Shown here piece by piece: positions 35,557-46,700 of a DNA stretch of 64,000 nucleotides (the stretch's first letter is position 1; every line of letters begins with the position of its first letter). Origin of the DNA: Ooceraea biroi (taxonomy: Eukaryota; Arthropoda; Insecta; Hymenoptera; Formicidae); the NCBI RefSeq assembly GCF_003672135.1, contig NC_039506.1:23220497-23284496 (forward strand). Reading direction: 5' to 3'. The notes below the pieces were generated by a model that had not been told where the DNA came from, did not search any database, and was given only the letters and a program-made list of their open reading frames with translations. Position numbers and translations under genes: made by a program.

Positions 35557-37095
35557 TCTATTCATATATGCAAAAATTCAAAGACAACAGTGACATTGAA
35601 GATATCAAATAAAATTAGTACATTTAGAGAAGCTTAGCTATGCAAACCGAATTAATTTTATATCAAAATACGAACTTTTATATAAAAATACGAAACTTAT
35701 TACGTAATCCATGATATTAAAAAATATATTGCATATATTTATATGTTCTTATATTTATTACAATGAAATATGAAAAAGACAAGTAGCGGGTAACTAAGGG
35801 AGACTAAGACAATGATTGTACAATTCTGGAGATATTACACAATTATAATTATGATTAACGAATATATACAATTTAACATTTATTAACCAATTTATTCACA
35901 TGAGAAAGATAGATGTTCTAAATAATATTTATGTATAAGCAGATATAATTCGGAGAATATTGCAACAATATTAGGAAATTGTATAAATAAAATATATAAA
36001 TTAATACACTTTATATCATTAATTACTACAAATTTAATGTAATAATATATTATATTAGTAATAATGACATATTTGAGAACAAAGTGTAATTAATTATTTA
36101 ACCCATTTATACATTTGTATTATTATAACATTAATAAGTAAATTTAAATCTTGAACTTTTATAATTATATATTCACGCATAAAGAAAATATATATCAATG
36201 ATTCTTAAACAATATTGCATTTCTATGATAGAGTAACCACTAAAATATCGGTTGTGTTAAGATGCAAAACTTTAAAGTAGTAATTTTTAATTATATCCGA
36301 TCGATTTACACAATATAGACTTATTCCAAGAATTAATTATTATTTTTATACACATATCACATTCTTCTCATCAAATATCGATATATATACCTCTGGTCTT
36401 TCATAAAATAGATATCTACCTATATTCCTAAATCTACTTTTTTTTTGAAGGCGACTCGTGAATTTTCCTACATAAAATCTTAAGCGTATATTGCAACAAT
36501 TGTCATAATGTTAAACGTATGTAATTCTGCAAACAAGATATAAGCATGCATAGATCTTCGTGTACAATAAATGATATATCAAGGTAATAACAACGATCAT
36601 AATGTATATATAATATTATATATATATATATATATACTTATATATAGTATATATTATATATAAACAAACATATATAAACAATATTTACATAAAACATTGC
36701 TTACTTTATCTTTACTTGATCAAAATCTTGATAAAATGATCGATTTCATGACGAAATAAAAATAAAAATAAAAAAAGAAAGTTGTTTCAATATTACAAAA
36801 AAAGAGAATCTAATTAAATTTGCATGAAGAGGCACGTTTTATGAACCACATCTCCTTATTTTTATAATGACGGAACTTAAACTTGTACGAACTTAACAGA
36901 GTGCATCTTATCTCAAGCAAGATACTCCATAAGAAATGAGAAATCGTCGAAAGAATCCTTAATCCTTATGTTTCCCTATGCATCATCGAAATGCGAATTC
37001 TAACATTTCAATTACTAATTTCATATTTTATTTTAGCATTATTATGCACCATCATATCCGTTATCCTAATCTTAGTTTGAACTTTGTTCGAAAAT
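35557..37095. other. AT-rich 3' flank of the ZAD gene
   Basis: Very AT-rich, with a TA-repeat palindrome at about 36600-36665. TTTATT at 37027-37032 (AATAAA on the - strand) is a possible poly(A) signal 64 bp past the ZAD gene stop, but such hexamers are frequent in this composition. No gene is seen. Confidence 0.5.
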
Positions 37096-40000
37096 TCACA
37101 AGAATTCGTAATAACACTTATGTAATCTGTACAGTTCCTTGGTCATAAAACTAACATTGCACGCCTCGCAGTAATACTTGATGCTTTCGGCGAGCTTCAG
37201 CATCGCTGGCACTTCCTTCGTACGCTTATTGACCGCGTCTATCAGTTTTCTCGTCTGCAGCCTCTTCACTGACCACTCCACGTAGTCATTTCTCCTCGTC
37301 TTACCATTTCTCAGGTAGGTATCCTGACTTCTCAGGCACTTCGGAGAATAGTTTTCTGCGGCAAACTGATTCGTCTTTTTTGTTCTCGCCAGCTTGTTTT
37401 TCAAGATATTGGACAACGATTTCTTCTTGGCCAACAAGAATTTCTCCCGAGATCGTGGTCGTTCCGACTTGAAGTAGCGCATCATGTCTCTCCGTAAACA
37501 GGCATTGTCATCGGTCTCGGGTGTTTCGATCTTCGCTTGTAAATTGCCGATGCTTGCAAATTTATTTTGTAATCGGGTTCTCGCGCCGGTCGTTTCAACC
37601 AGTACCGTATCCTCTAAATTGTCCAGAACCTCTTGCTTTATCTTGAGTTCTGCAATGTTGTTCAATATGTCTGCATTTCTCGGGTGCAGCCTCGAACTCG
37701 GTTGTTCTACGTCATCTATCTTGCGTCTCTTCACGCGATACTCCGATCCTTTCCTCTTCTTCGGTTCTTGGTAATCCACATTTTTCCTCGGTCTCAGGCG
37801 ACTGCGTCCTTCGAACTCGTCCGTCTGCTCCACCTTGATCTGCCGTGTCAGCTCGAAATTTGTTGCCGCTTTCGGATCAAAACTATTCAACTTGTTCTCC
37901 GTGGATGGCTGTTGAGCAACAACACCCAACGTTCTCTTTCTACTTAATGCGTAATTCACCAAATTTTTCCTAGGTCTCAGATTCCGCACTATCGTACTTG
38001 CAGAGGTCGCCCGATCCTCAGGAAGCTCGTTTAGTTTATCGTAAGAATGATTTCGCGTTCCTGCTAACGATACGTCGTCTTTAATGTCTAAACTAGTGCT
38101 CGTCAGGCAACTTTGCGTGTCTCCAACGGCATCGACGTGCGGCAAATGATTCTGCGGGCAATCCGGGAACAGGACTTGCGGGAAGACACTCCTCTTGACT
38201 GGTCTTAATCTGGTGGTGTTCTTGGTAATATCCTTGAATATACTCTTTCGCGAGCCGTTTGCGACCGTGCCGTCGTCTTTGGATACTGGCCTCTCGTAAT
38301 CTTGGCGAAGTTTCGCCGTAGTCATCCTTCTTGGTCTGCTTTGGTTCTGCTTATCACAGCAACATCGACAGCGCGAGAACGTTGCGTACGTTAATCCATC
38401 GTGAATGCCATTAGCCGGAAACGCCATCGAGCTCATCGAGTTGATGTAGTCGATATTCTCCACCAACGGTTCCAATTCGTACACGTCGTAATCGAGTGGC
38501 TCGGCTTTGATCTTCACATTCTCGATGTGCACCATAGGTACGCCGATCTTCTCCCTGACGTGGCCCTTGCGCATCCACGACAGCTGACTCTTGAGCGCCG
38601 CATCCGTTTTCAGGCAGTCCACGTAGAACTTGTGAAACTCCTCCAGCTTGTAGCTGCAACGGTGACACATCTGCTTGGGCAGTAGATCCATCTCGTGCAC
38701 CTGTGGAAAACGCACAGTGCACAGGTATATAAACGCGATCCCCGCGAGACGCGACTCAAAAGAGCGATTGAAAAATTCATATTACTTTTGCCTAGTCCGC
38801 TCCCAAATGTAATAGTATTATTTTTTTATTTCCATAGGCCGAAAAAAGTTTATATCTTTTCAAATTTTATTAAAAATTAAAAATAACTTCTTATATTGTT
38901 TATTAATGATTCGTGATTATTAATGATTAACGAATCGTGTATTAATGAGACGCGATGTTTATGAAATTCTCAGAGTAACCAGGGAATTAAATAGTTTAAT
39001 GGCAAACAAGAAAAAAAGAGTAAGCAAATGTTCAGCATCGCTGGAAGTAAATATATAATACTATACTATATACACGTATGATCTATTAGTAAATAGTAAG
39101 ACTGGAAATTTCCGTTCATTAACATTATCGAATGCTTTCGCGATCGCAGCAAATTGCTTCAAGATACTACCGAAAAATTACATGTAATTCGGTAATGCAT
39201 TTATTTTGTATTTTATTTTATAATATATAATTTTATAATAATATTCTCTATTTATAATTTTTATAATTATATTATAAAATTATAATAATTATAATGTTAA
39301 ATCTTACAGTTACGTATATAATAATATCGAAATATGAAATACAAAAGAGCATTGAAATATGAGCACATAATGAATATAATACACTAAAATTTAATGAAAC
39401 AGTAATTACGCAAATCTCTCAACTCATAAAAGTTCTTTATGCACAATCTGACTGTTATTGCAACTTTAATATGTAACACACAATGGCCTTCTTTTTATCT
39501 TTATTTATGAATAAACATTAGATCAACGCGCAATATGTCAAATAATTGCAAGATAATGACAAAATATAATTGCAAAGTCTGACCAATTCAAGTCTGTCAA
39601 TTCTTAATCTTCTTAATTCGAACTTATCTTATCTTAAAATCGCCACGATCAGCTAGTTTCAAGCACAATATCTGCAAACATTTCAACGCGCAAAAAAAAT
39701 AATTAATTCCGAATTTTGTGAAAAATATTATTGTTAAAAATGATGCAAAACCAAGGTTATAAAAGCATTAAGGTGCAATGGAATTTTAAATAATAATATA
39801 AAATAATAAATGAAGAATTTTTTTATTTCGCGCAATCCCTAATTGCAAATAGATTAACGTTTAGGCTGCCCAAGTAATTTCGAACGTGAGCCCGTGATAC
39901 AATATTAATTATGTTTCTTACATTAATATATATTTTACACAAATGATATTTTATTCCATTACCATTCAATATTTCTATAAATAGTTAACGAAGTCATTCC

Positions 40001-41070
40001 CTGTTAAATTATTAAAACTATCACCCACGATGGAACCCATGCGGACATTTACGTATCCATATATAGATAACGGAGGAATGTAAGGTGTAGAGAAAGGGGA
40101 ATCCTGCGTTTTTTTTAAACAAAAAGAAACGAAAAAATATAAAAACTCGATAAAAATGCGTTTTTTAAAGAAACGTCATACTCATCGAAAAATTCTTTCA
40201 CCTAATCCTCGCGGTCCAGCGGGCCGATGAATTGTTAGAATTATTCGAACTTGTTTTGAAGTTACGCAATAAACTTCGGAACGTACGAAACCGCCGATAA
40301 CCTCACTTTTACGATATAATCTCTTAGAAATCTCATGAAAATTCATCCTTGCGAATAATTTATTGGTATGTATAGCATTCCGCACGTGGCTACAGATACA
40401 CGTTTCGCTCGTACGGAAGGACACGTGCGGATCACTTCGCCGCCTAAAATTCGTCGCTCTCACGCCCGCTTGCGAACGCGCGAGAGTTCCATTCTCTCCA
40501 CTGCGTATTTGTTGTATTCAGCAAAAACAAATTAATACACATATGCATTTATGCGAACATTGAGAAAGGGAAGACGAAAGCGGGAAAATTACAAATAACG
40601 AAACGGAAAATGTAGCTGAAATGTTAAAACAAAATACCTCCTATATTTCACGGTGATTGGAAAAACGCTTTACATGCATTAACAATATTGTGTGCACACG
40701 AGTGATGCATATACATATATATAGGCTCCGAAGCAGCCGTGTAACAGCGTATGTACCCTCCAACAGAAGGGAGAGAATTGGCGAAAAGACGGCGTGGGAG
40801 AGCGGAGAGCGCGAAAGAGCATCCAAGTGAGCACCCGCGTAAACGTGGAGGAGCGTTAGAGGACAAGGGAGGAAAGAGAGAAAGAGGGAGGGGGAGGGGG
40901 AGGGGGAGAGGGAGAGGGAGAAAGAGAGCGAGAACGTAATAACGTACCATAATCGGAAGCACGGCGTTGATTTTTCTGACATGATTCTCACTCTCGTCAA
41001 AAATGTTGATAGCGATGCCGGAGTGCTGACCGCACAGACGGCACACGCGACTCGACTCGAGAGTCTCCAT
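37096..41070 (-). CDS. ZAD-domain zinc-finger protein
   Basis: Two coding exons, 41070-40948 and 38700-37096, join in frame to give 575 residues. The join rebuilds a ZAD (zinc-finger associated) domain. The first cysteine pair VCRLCG (residues 10 and 13) is in exon 1, and the second pair MCHRCS (53 and 56) is in exon 2, followed by the helical LEEFHKFYVDCLK. ZAD domains mediate dimerisation of arthropod C2H2 transcription factors. Here, however, there is no array of C2H2 fingers. The middle is a long basic, low-complexity region with repeated LRPRK-type motifs (e.g. NLRPRKNLVNYAL, RSRLRPRKNVDY), a cysteine cluster CRCCC, and one C-terminal finger-like motif C-x2-C-x12-H-x-C (about 552-570). 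The start is taken at METLESSR; an in-frame ATG 33 codons upstream (41169) is the alternative. The gene is divergent from SYF2. Confidence 0.85.
38701..40947. other. Single intron of the ZAD gene
   Basis: This intron interrupts the ZAD domain between its two cysteine pairs. The donor is GTACG on the - strand next to 40948 and the acceptor is CCACAG next to 38700. The interior is mainly AT-rich with a CpG-containing part near 40.2-40.5 kb. The 64-nt purine tract at 40865-40928 lies close to the donor. No further exon is seen. Confidence 0.6.
40865..40928 (+). repeat. 64-nt uninterrupted purine tract with G-runs
   Basis: Every base from 40865 to 40928 on the + strand is A or G. The core is GGGAGGGGGAGGGGG followed by GAGGG repeats, so five or more G-runs of three or longer lie within 30 nt. 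This meets the usual sequence pattern for a G-quadruplex, and polypurine tracts can also form triplexes. On the transcribed (-) gene strand the RNA is pyrimidine-rich, and the tract starts 20 nt after the 5' splice site of the ZAD gene. Confidence 0.8.
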
Positions 41071-41444
41071 GTCACCTTCCAATTCGCCTAGTTCGCTCTC
41101 GCGTGTCTCGTACGTGCAAGCTCCACACACTCTTGCCTCTTGCGCGGCACGACTGGGCACGACGTACATGCACACGCACGGCGCACGCCTTCGCTCGCCT
41201 AGGCCCGCTTTATCTCACGTACCACTAACAACCGCAATTTCCGGCTTCAGCGCCATCTATTGGAATTAATTGCGAGTCGCAAACTCGTCACGCGGAGCCG
41301 TGGTGCCATCTATGCCAAATGGAACTTAACCTTAACGTTGGATCAGACGAAGTCTTGTACTTTGTACTACTGCGTATAGTATATAGTCCATGGTTGATTT
41401 TCTATCGCGTACAAGCTTGACATCGTATTTCATTTAATCAGAAA
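41071..41444. promoter_or_regulatory. Divergent promoter interval between the ZAD gene and SYF2
   Basis: Only 374 bp separate the ATG of the ZAD gene (-) from the ATG of SYF2 (+), or 275 bp if the upstream ZAD start at 41169 is used. Both promoters must therefore lie here or overlap the 5' ends. No TATA box is evident. The GC-richer ZAD side and the lack of TATA fit housekeeping-type promoters, which is inference. Confidence 0.6.
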
Positions 41445-42583
41445 ATGAGTGATGCTGCAGCGAGTACATCATCCGTGCAATCCGCGATGTCGAAGCACCA
41501 GGAAAGATTGAAGCGGCTCAGAGAACTGCACGCTAAAAGAGTGAGTTGATTCGTATCTGCAATTAATCTGAATTCTAACCTATTCAAGAAATGTTTTTAT
41601 AGAAGTTTGTAATGTCAGTGTTGTTGCAACGGAAACTAATATCATTTTATCAGTAATTTAAAGCTGAAGATTCAAGTTTCTTTATATTTAACTGTATACT
41701 TTTTTTCTGCTTTCTAAAATGGTATTAAAAGTTGTCTCTTGATTCTTCCAATGCATCAAGAATATTTGTCGTTTTCATTTTAAATTTATCGTCGCGATTT
41801 GTTTACAATATAATGTATTAATTTACCAGAACGAGGCTAGAATGCAAAATCACAAGGAGGTCATAGAAGAGGATAAGAGAAACAAATTACCAGCCAACTG
41901 GGAGTCACGCAAGAGACAGGCTGAGTGGATAATGCAAGATGAAGAAGCCAGGAAAGAAGCAGAGACCAAGGTATTGATATCCACTACTCTGTTTGTTTAA
42001 ATATTCGATATTCGTTACTTACTTAATGTCCTCTCCAGGGAGAAGATTACGAACGGAAGAAACTGTTGAATATCGATGCCACTGAGGCGGAGAGAATAGC
42101 CAGGAAAAAGAGGAGCAAGCAAAATCCAGATCCAGGTTTTTCTGATTACGAACAGGCAGCAATACGCTCCTACAATAGATTGGTGAAGAACATTAAGCCA
42201 GACATGGAGGTGTACGAGAAAGCGAAGGAGAAACTGGGACCTGCTTTTTATGGCGACCGAAACACAATATTGCATGGATTACACGAGGACAAAAAGGAAG
42301 CAGTCGATAAGATGGTCGAAAATCTGGAGAAACAGTAAGTATAATGTTGACGATTAAGGATGTTAATGATGTGATAAAAAAAATTATATTACATCGAGCA
42401 TTTTTTTTCTTTAACAGGATTGCGAAAAGGGAGAAGTACAGCAGACGTAGGATGCACAACGATGACGCTGATATCGATTACATCAACGAGCGCAACGCCA
42501 GATTTAATCAGAAGCTGGAGAGATTCTACGGCGAGTATACTCGCGAGACGAAGCTGAATTTGGAGCGGGGTACGGCCATATAA
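41445..42583 (+). CDS. SYF2: Pre-mRNA-splicing factor SYF2
   Basis: Four exons, 41445-41540, 41830-41970, 42039-42334 and 42418-42583, total 699 nt, 232 residues. The family length is about 240. SYF2 is a small, charged, mostly helical protein of the Prp19-associated (NTC) complex in catalytic spliceosomes. Family-typical blocks are KHQERLKRLRELHAKRNEAR, NKLPANWESRKRQAEW, GFSDYEQAAIRSYNRLVKNI, FYGDRNTILHG, the basic KREKYSRRR block and the C-terminal DADIDYINERNARFNQKLER. All introns are GT-AG and short (68-289 bp). The start is the only ATG that precedes the conserved block in frame. An AATAAA signal lies 193 bp past the stop. Confidence 0.96.
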
Positions 42584-42775
42584 TGGGAGAATGTTCCGTT
42601 GCAATTATTAGAAATACTTTATATTTTATATATTATAACTTTTGTACAAAGAAGATACTGGAAAAGATACAATTTTGTAGCGTTTAGTCAAGTATATACC
42701 TTTTTTCCCATTGCTATTTCTCATTGTTCTGCGTGAAGACTCAAATGTATATAAATCATTTTGAAAAAAGAAAAA

Positions 42776-42781
42776 AATAAA
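42776..42781 (+). terminator. Candidate polyadenylation signal of SYF2
   Basis: AATAAA begins 193 bp after the SYF2 stop, in an AT-rich 3' region. It is the first canonical hexamer on the + strand that I see after the stop. Position and spacing are ordinary for an insect 3' UTR. Confidence 0.5.
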
Positions 42782-43798
42782 TATAATCATCGCAAAGAAA
42801 TCCAATTAATCATTTAACGTTAACTCTCGAAAACAGAGACAGCGATCTATTTAACGACTCTAACTACGCGTGATGTGTATGCTAATTACAAATAAAAAAT
42901 TTAAATTATTACATTAGTCATATGTTCTATTATAATCTTTAGCTTAGCCCCTACAATTTGTATATTTAATTTAAATAATAATAATAATTGCGTATATGTA
43001 CAGGTTTTAAAGGTCTCTAATTCAATTCACATCATACCACCCAGCTGTGCACTGTATCTGAAAGAAATAATTTCTTTGAGTTATTTTCGGATGAAGATGA
43101 TATAAGAAATGATAAACTTGTGAAGAATCAATTTTACTGATTTAATTCGTTAAATAATTTATGCAGCGTACTCACGTCTTGGCGAAAAATTGTGATGATG
43201 TGTAACTCGTATATGAATATCTTGTGTTTCTCCTGCAAAAACAAAAACAGACCGACATTAAGATCGTATAATATTAAGCGAAACGACAATTGCGTACAAA
43301 AATTCACTGAACATAAAATCCTTTACCTTGAATGAAAGGCGATAATTTTCGCTAGAAAGCATCAATGTCATACCAACGATGTTAACAGCTTACAGTAAGT
43401 GCCATGTAAAAAATACATAAATCGCGAATGGAACGTTAATTCATGCATAATTATATCATAAAACTCAGCACACGTCTCGAACAAACAAATGAGAACAAAG
43501 GTATTTGAAAATATTTTCAACTTTGTTCTTCTTTATTGTATTAAAAAGTATAACTATGTGTAATTATAATTATACTCGTAACAACTTGTAGTAACAAGCA
43601 CACTCTCACACCATGTTAAAGTTATTCGAGTGCGATAAAACATATCACTGTCGTTCCAGCGCTCTCCCCATCGCGCCGACGTAAATTTCGGGCGGTGAGC
43701 GCGCCCGATCGATCGATCACGGTTCAACACTCTTCGAGTTCAAGTTTTCGGCGGAAGATATATCACAAGGCAGACGACATGCTGTTAGAGGCGACTAG
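42782..43798. other. Interval between convergent SYF2 and TAB genes
   Basis: Contains the 3' ends of both genes. TTTATT at 43532-43537 (AATAAA on the - strand, about 260 bp past the TAB stop) is a candidate poly(A) signal. A frame on the + strand starting at 43695 is antisense to the TAB final exon and is not called. Confidence 0.45.
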
Positions 43799-46700
43799 TT
43801 ACTCTATTCCAGGTGGCTGGAGTGGTGGTGGAGGAGGCACACTATCAAATCGAGTCGCCGACGACGATGACAACAATGACGACGGCGACGAAATTGGCGG
43901 CACCACACCTGACGAGTTACTGCGTTGCTGGTGCACTGCCGTACCTGCACTGCCGCCACCTGGGTTCAATAGTCTCGGCATGTCGCACTCCTCGCATTTG
44001 CTCATCAGTGGGTGGTTATCGAAGGTGCACATGGTGCAGACCCACGACGGCTCGCCTCGCTCCTCCCGATCATTGTCGGCCGCCGTCGTCATTTGCTGTG
44101 GTCGCCACGCTGGTGGCTGGCTCGGCAACGGTGGTGGGTTCAGTGGTCTCATCGGCAACGGTTGGCCAGTATAAATGCCCTGGTAAAACTCCTCGTTGGT
44201 CTCACCCAGTGGTACTGAAAGCACGACGGTCGATTACTAACTGCTCGAAATTTCGTACATCATGGGAAGTAACAAACGGGAGAAATACCTCGTCTGTCTG
44301 ACCATTGATCCACCTCGTCGGCCAGTCTGTCGCACTCGACCTGCAGTTGATAGATTTCGCTCCTCAGTTTCACTTTCAGCTCCTGCGGGAATCGCGCATT
44401 GAGATACGCATCAAGTAGCAAGACACGTCTCTACGTACAATTCTACGTACTTGAGGAGAGACCGAAGGGTCGATCGGTCGGGCGAGTGCCTGTATTTCCT
44501 TCTTCATCGCTTCGAGTCGTCCCTTCTCCGCCCTTAATTCCTTGGCAAGCCTCTCCTTCCTGGCCAGTTGCTCCGCGACCAACTTTCTTTGGTGCTCCGC
44601 CACTAAAAATTCCAACGACAATTTTAACCGGCGTGCACACGCACGAGACGTACTGAACTACCTCAGAAGCTTACTTCAACTACGGCGGCTTTCTAATTCT
44701 ATCGCGCCGCGTGAGACGCGCTCGCGAGTGATGACATTGCCGCGGCCGCGATTCGTTTAATTTTATCGCATCGCAGCTCGTCACAGTTTCATCGATTCGG
44801 CGAGACGACGAAAACGAGACGTCGGATGGGATGTAAGAACATTCTCGTTCGACTATTGACACTTGTATCATGAATTAACGACTGCGATTTTGCCGCGTCA
44901 TCATACGGCGTAACAATCAATGTTTCTCGCGTAAAAGTACAACGGCCAGAATACAGGCGCGTGCATTGTTTAATGTAACCGCGTCCAGGAAACGCGTCAA
45001 TAGCGGCGCGGATACCCTCGCGGTCAAGAAAAACCGGATCAGGTGGTCCGCATAGTTGTAACCGCGGTGCGCGGCTATGTATAGACCGGAGCGTGGGGTC
45101 AGGAATGCGTAAATATCGTTCTCGGTGTTGCGTGCGTGGGCGCAGTACGTGCGACCGACTGACTTCCAGGTAAATATACACTCGCGCGCGATTCTGCAGC
45201 AAGTTAACGCGGGGAAGAATCCGCCAGGGCGGAGGAACGGCCTGTATCATCATATTACCTTGACTCGACGGCGATCGGTTCTGATCGGAAGCGGTCTGCG
45301 TGTATTCCCCAACTGAGCCAGAAGGAGGTGCGACACCGCTGCTGCTTGTCGCGGGTCCGGAAGGCGTCGTCGGCAGGCTGCAAGTCGGGACAATGTTCGT
45401 TGTCGACGGTACGGACGGCGTGTTCGGCGCGCTCATCGTCGTCGTAGGTCTCGGAAGTTGACTTGGTGGTCCTGGCGGAAGTCCTGAAAGCGATGCACGC
45501 AAATTATTCTTCGCTCAATCAGTAATATCACCGATCGATTTTTCAACGAATTTCGCGGGGGGTGCGCTAATTTAAAAAATTTAATTTATTACGTCGGTGC
45601 ATAAGTTCTTGCTGATGGATCGATAAATGAATCTTAAAAGATGACTCCTTCTTTCGATGTGGTATTTGCATGTTGCCGATGGCAAAGATGGGAAAAAGTC
45701 GGGAAAATACTTTGATTGATTTATGCTGTATCGATTGTTTCACTTCAATAAAGAAAAATTGCAAAATCGGCAAGAACTTATGCAACGATCCAATATAACT
45801 AATATATAAAGTTAATATTGCAGTTCAAACCGAATCGCACGCAAAGTTTTGACTATTTTCTAGATAAAAATATCTTATAAAATATCAAAAGAATTTTTCA
45901 AATTATTTTGAAGCAATACGTACCAGGAGGCCGCTGCGGACTAGTTTGAGTCGGTGGTAACAGACTGTTGGGCCTGTTAGGAACCATAGGTGGCCTGATC
46001 CTAGCCGCCGCCACGCTACCGACGTTCCCGGGACCAATACTGATCTGCAAGCGGCTTTGAAAACCGCGTGGATCTAACGACGATGTCGAGTAAGTCAAAC
46101 TCGATCCCTCCGATCTGATGTCGATCGGAGGTTGCGGCTCGGAAGAGGGAGGCCTGAGGGTCAGACTGACCGAGGTGTAACTTCGCGTGTGATCGATCTG
46201 CGCCCCGGACTTCCCGGTGGCTAACAGGGGTTCGGCGTAATGCGGTCGTGGCACGACGATAAGGTCGCTTCGTTTACAGGCACCGATCGTAGGTACCGTT
46301 CGAAAATCTGCCGGTTAAAATAAACAATTAGATTTGTGATTCTGAAAATTTCCCTCGCTAATTCTCGCGATCGATCTTGTATGTGATGGCTAAAATCAAA
46401 AGAAGTCGACGGTGTACTAGTATATATACCGATGCTCCGCGTCAAAGTCAATAATGAAACTGTCAGTAATAGTCGAAAGTAGCGATAGCGATTATGAGAG
46501 CATAGCTTAATAGCGATTGAAAACTATCTCTAACAATATGCGCAATACAGAAAAGCACGCCGCAAAAGAATAACAATCTGGTCTTTCGAAGCGCGTAATG
46601 TCGTCGTACAATTGTACGACAATCTGTTTCGATTACTCTTTACGTAACGAAGACTTCCTAATTCCCCATATAGTTACCACGAACGAGACATCTTCGCGCA

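Noticed and set aside
43695..44301. Open frames on the + strand at 43695-44301
   Set aside because: They are antisense to the TAB final exon, which encodes a clear NZF finger.
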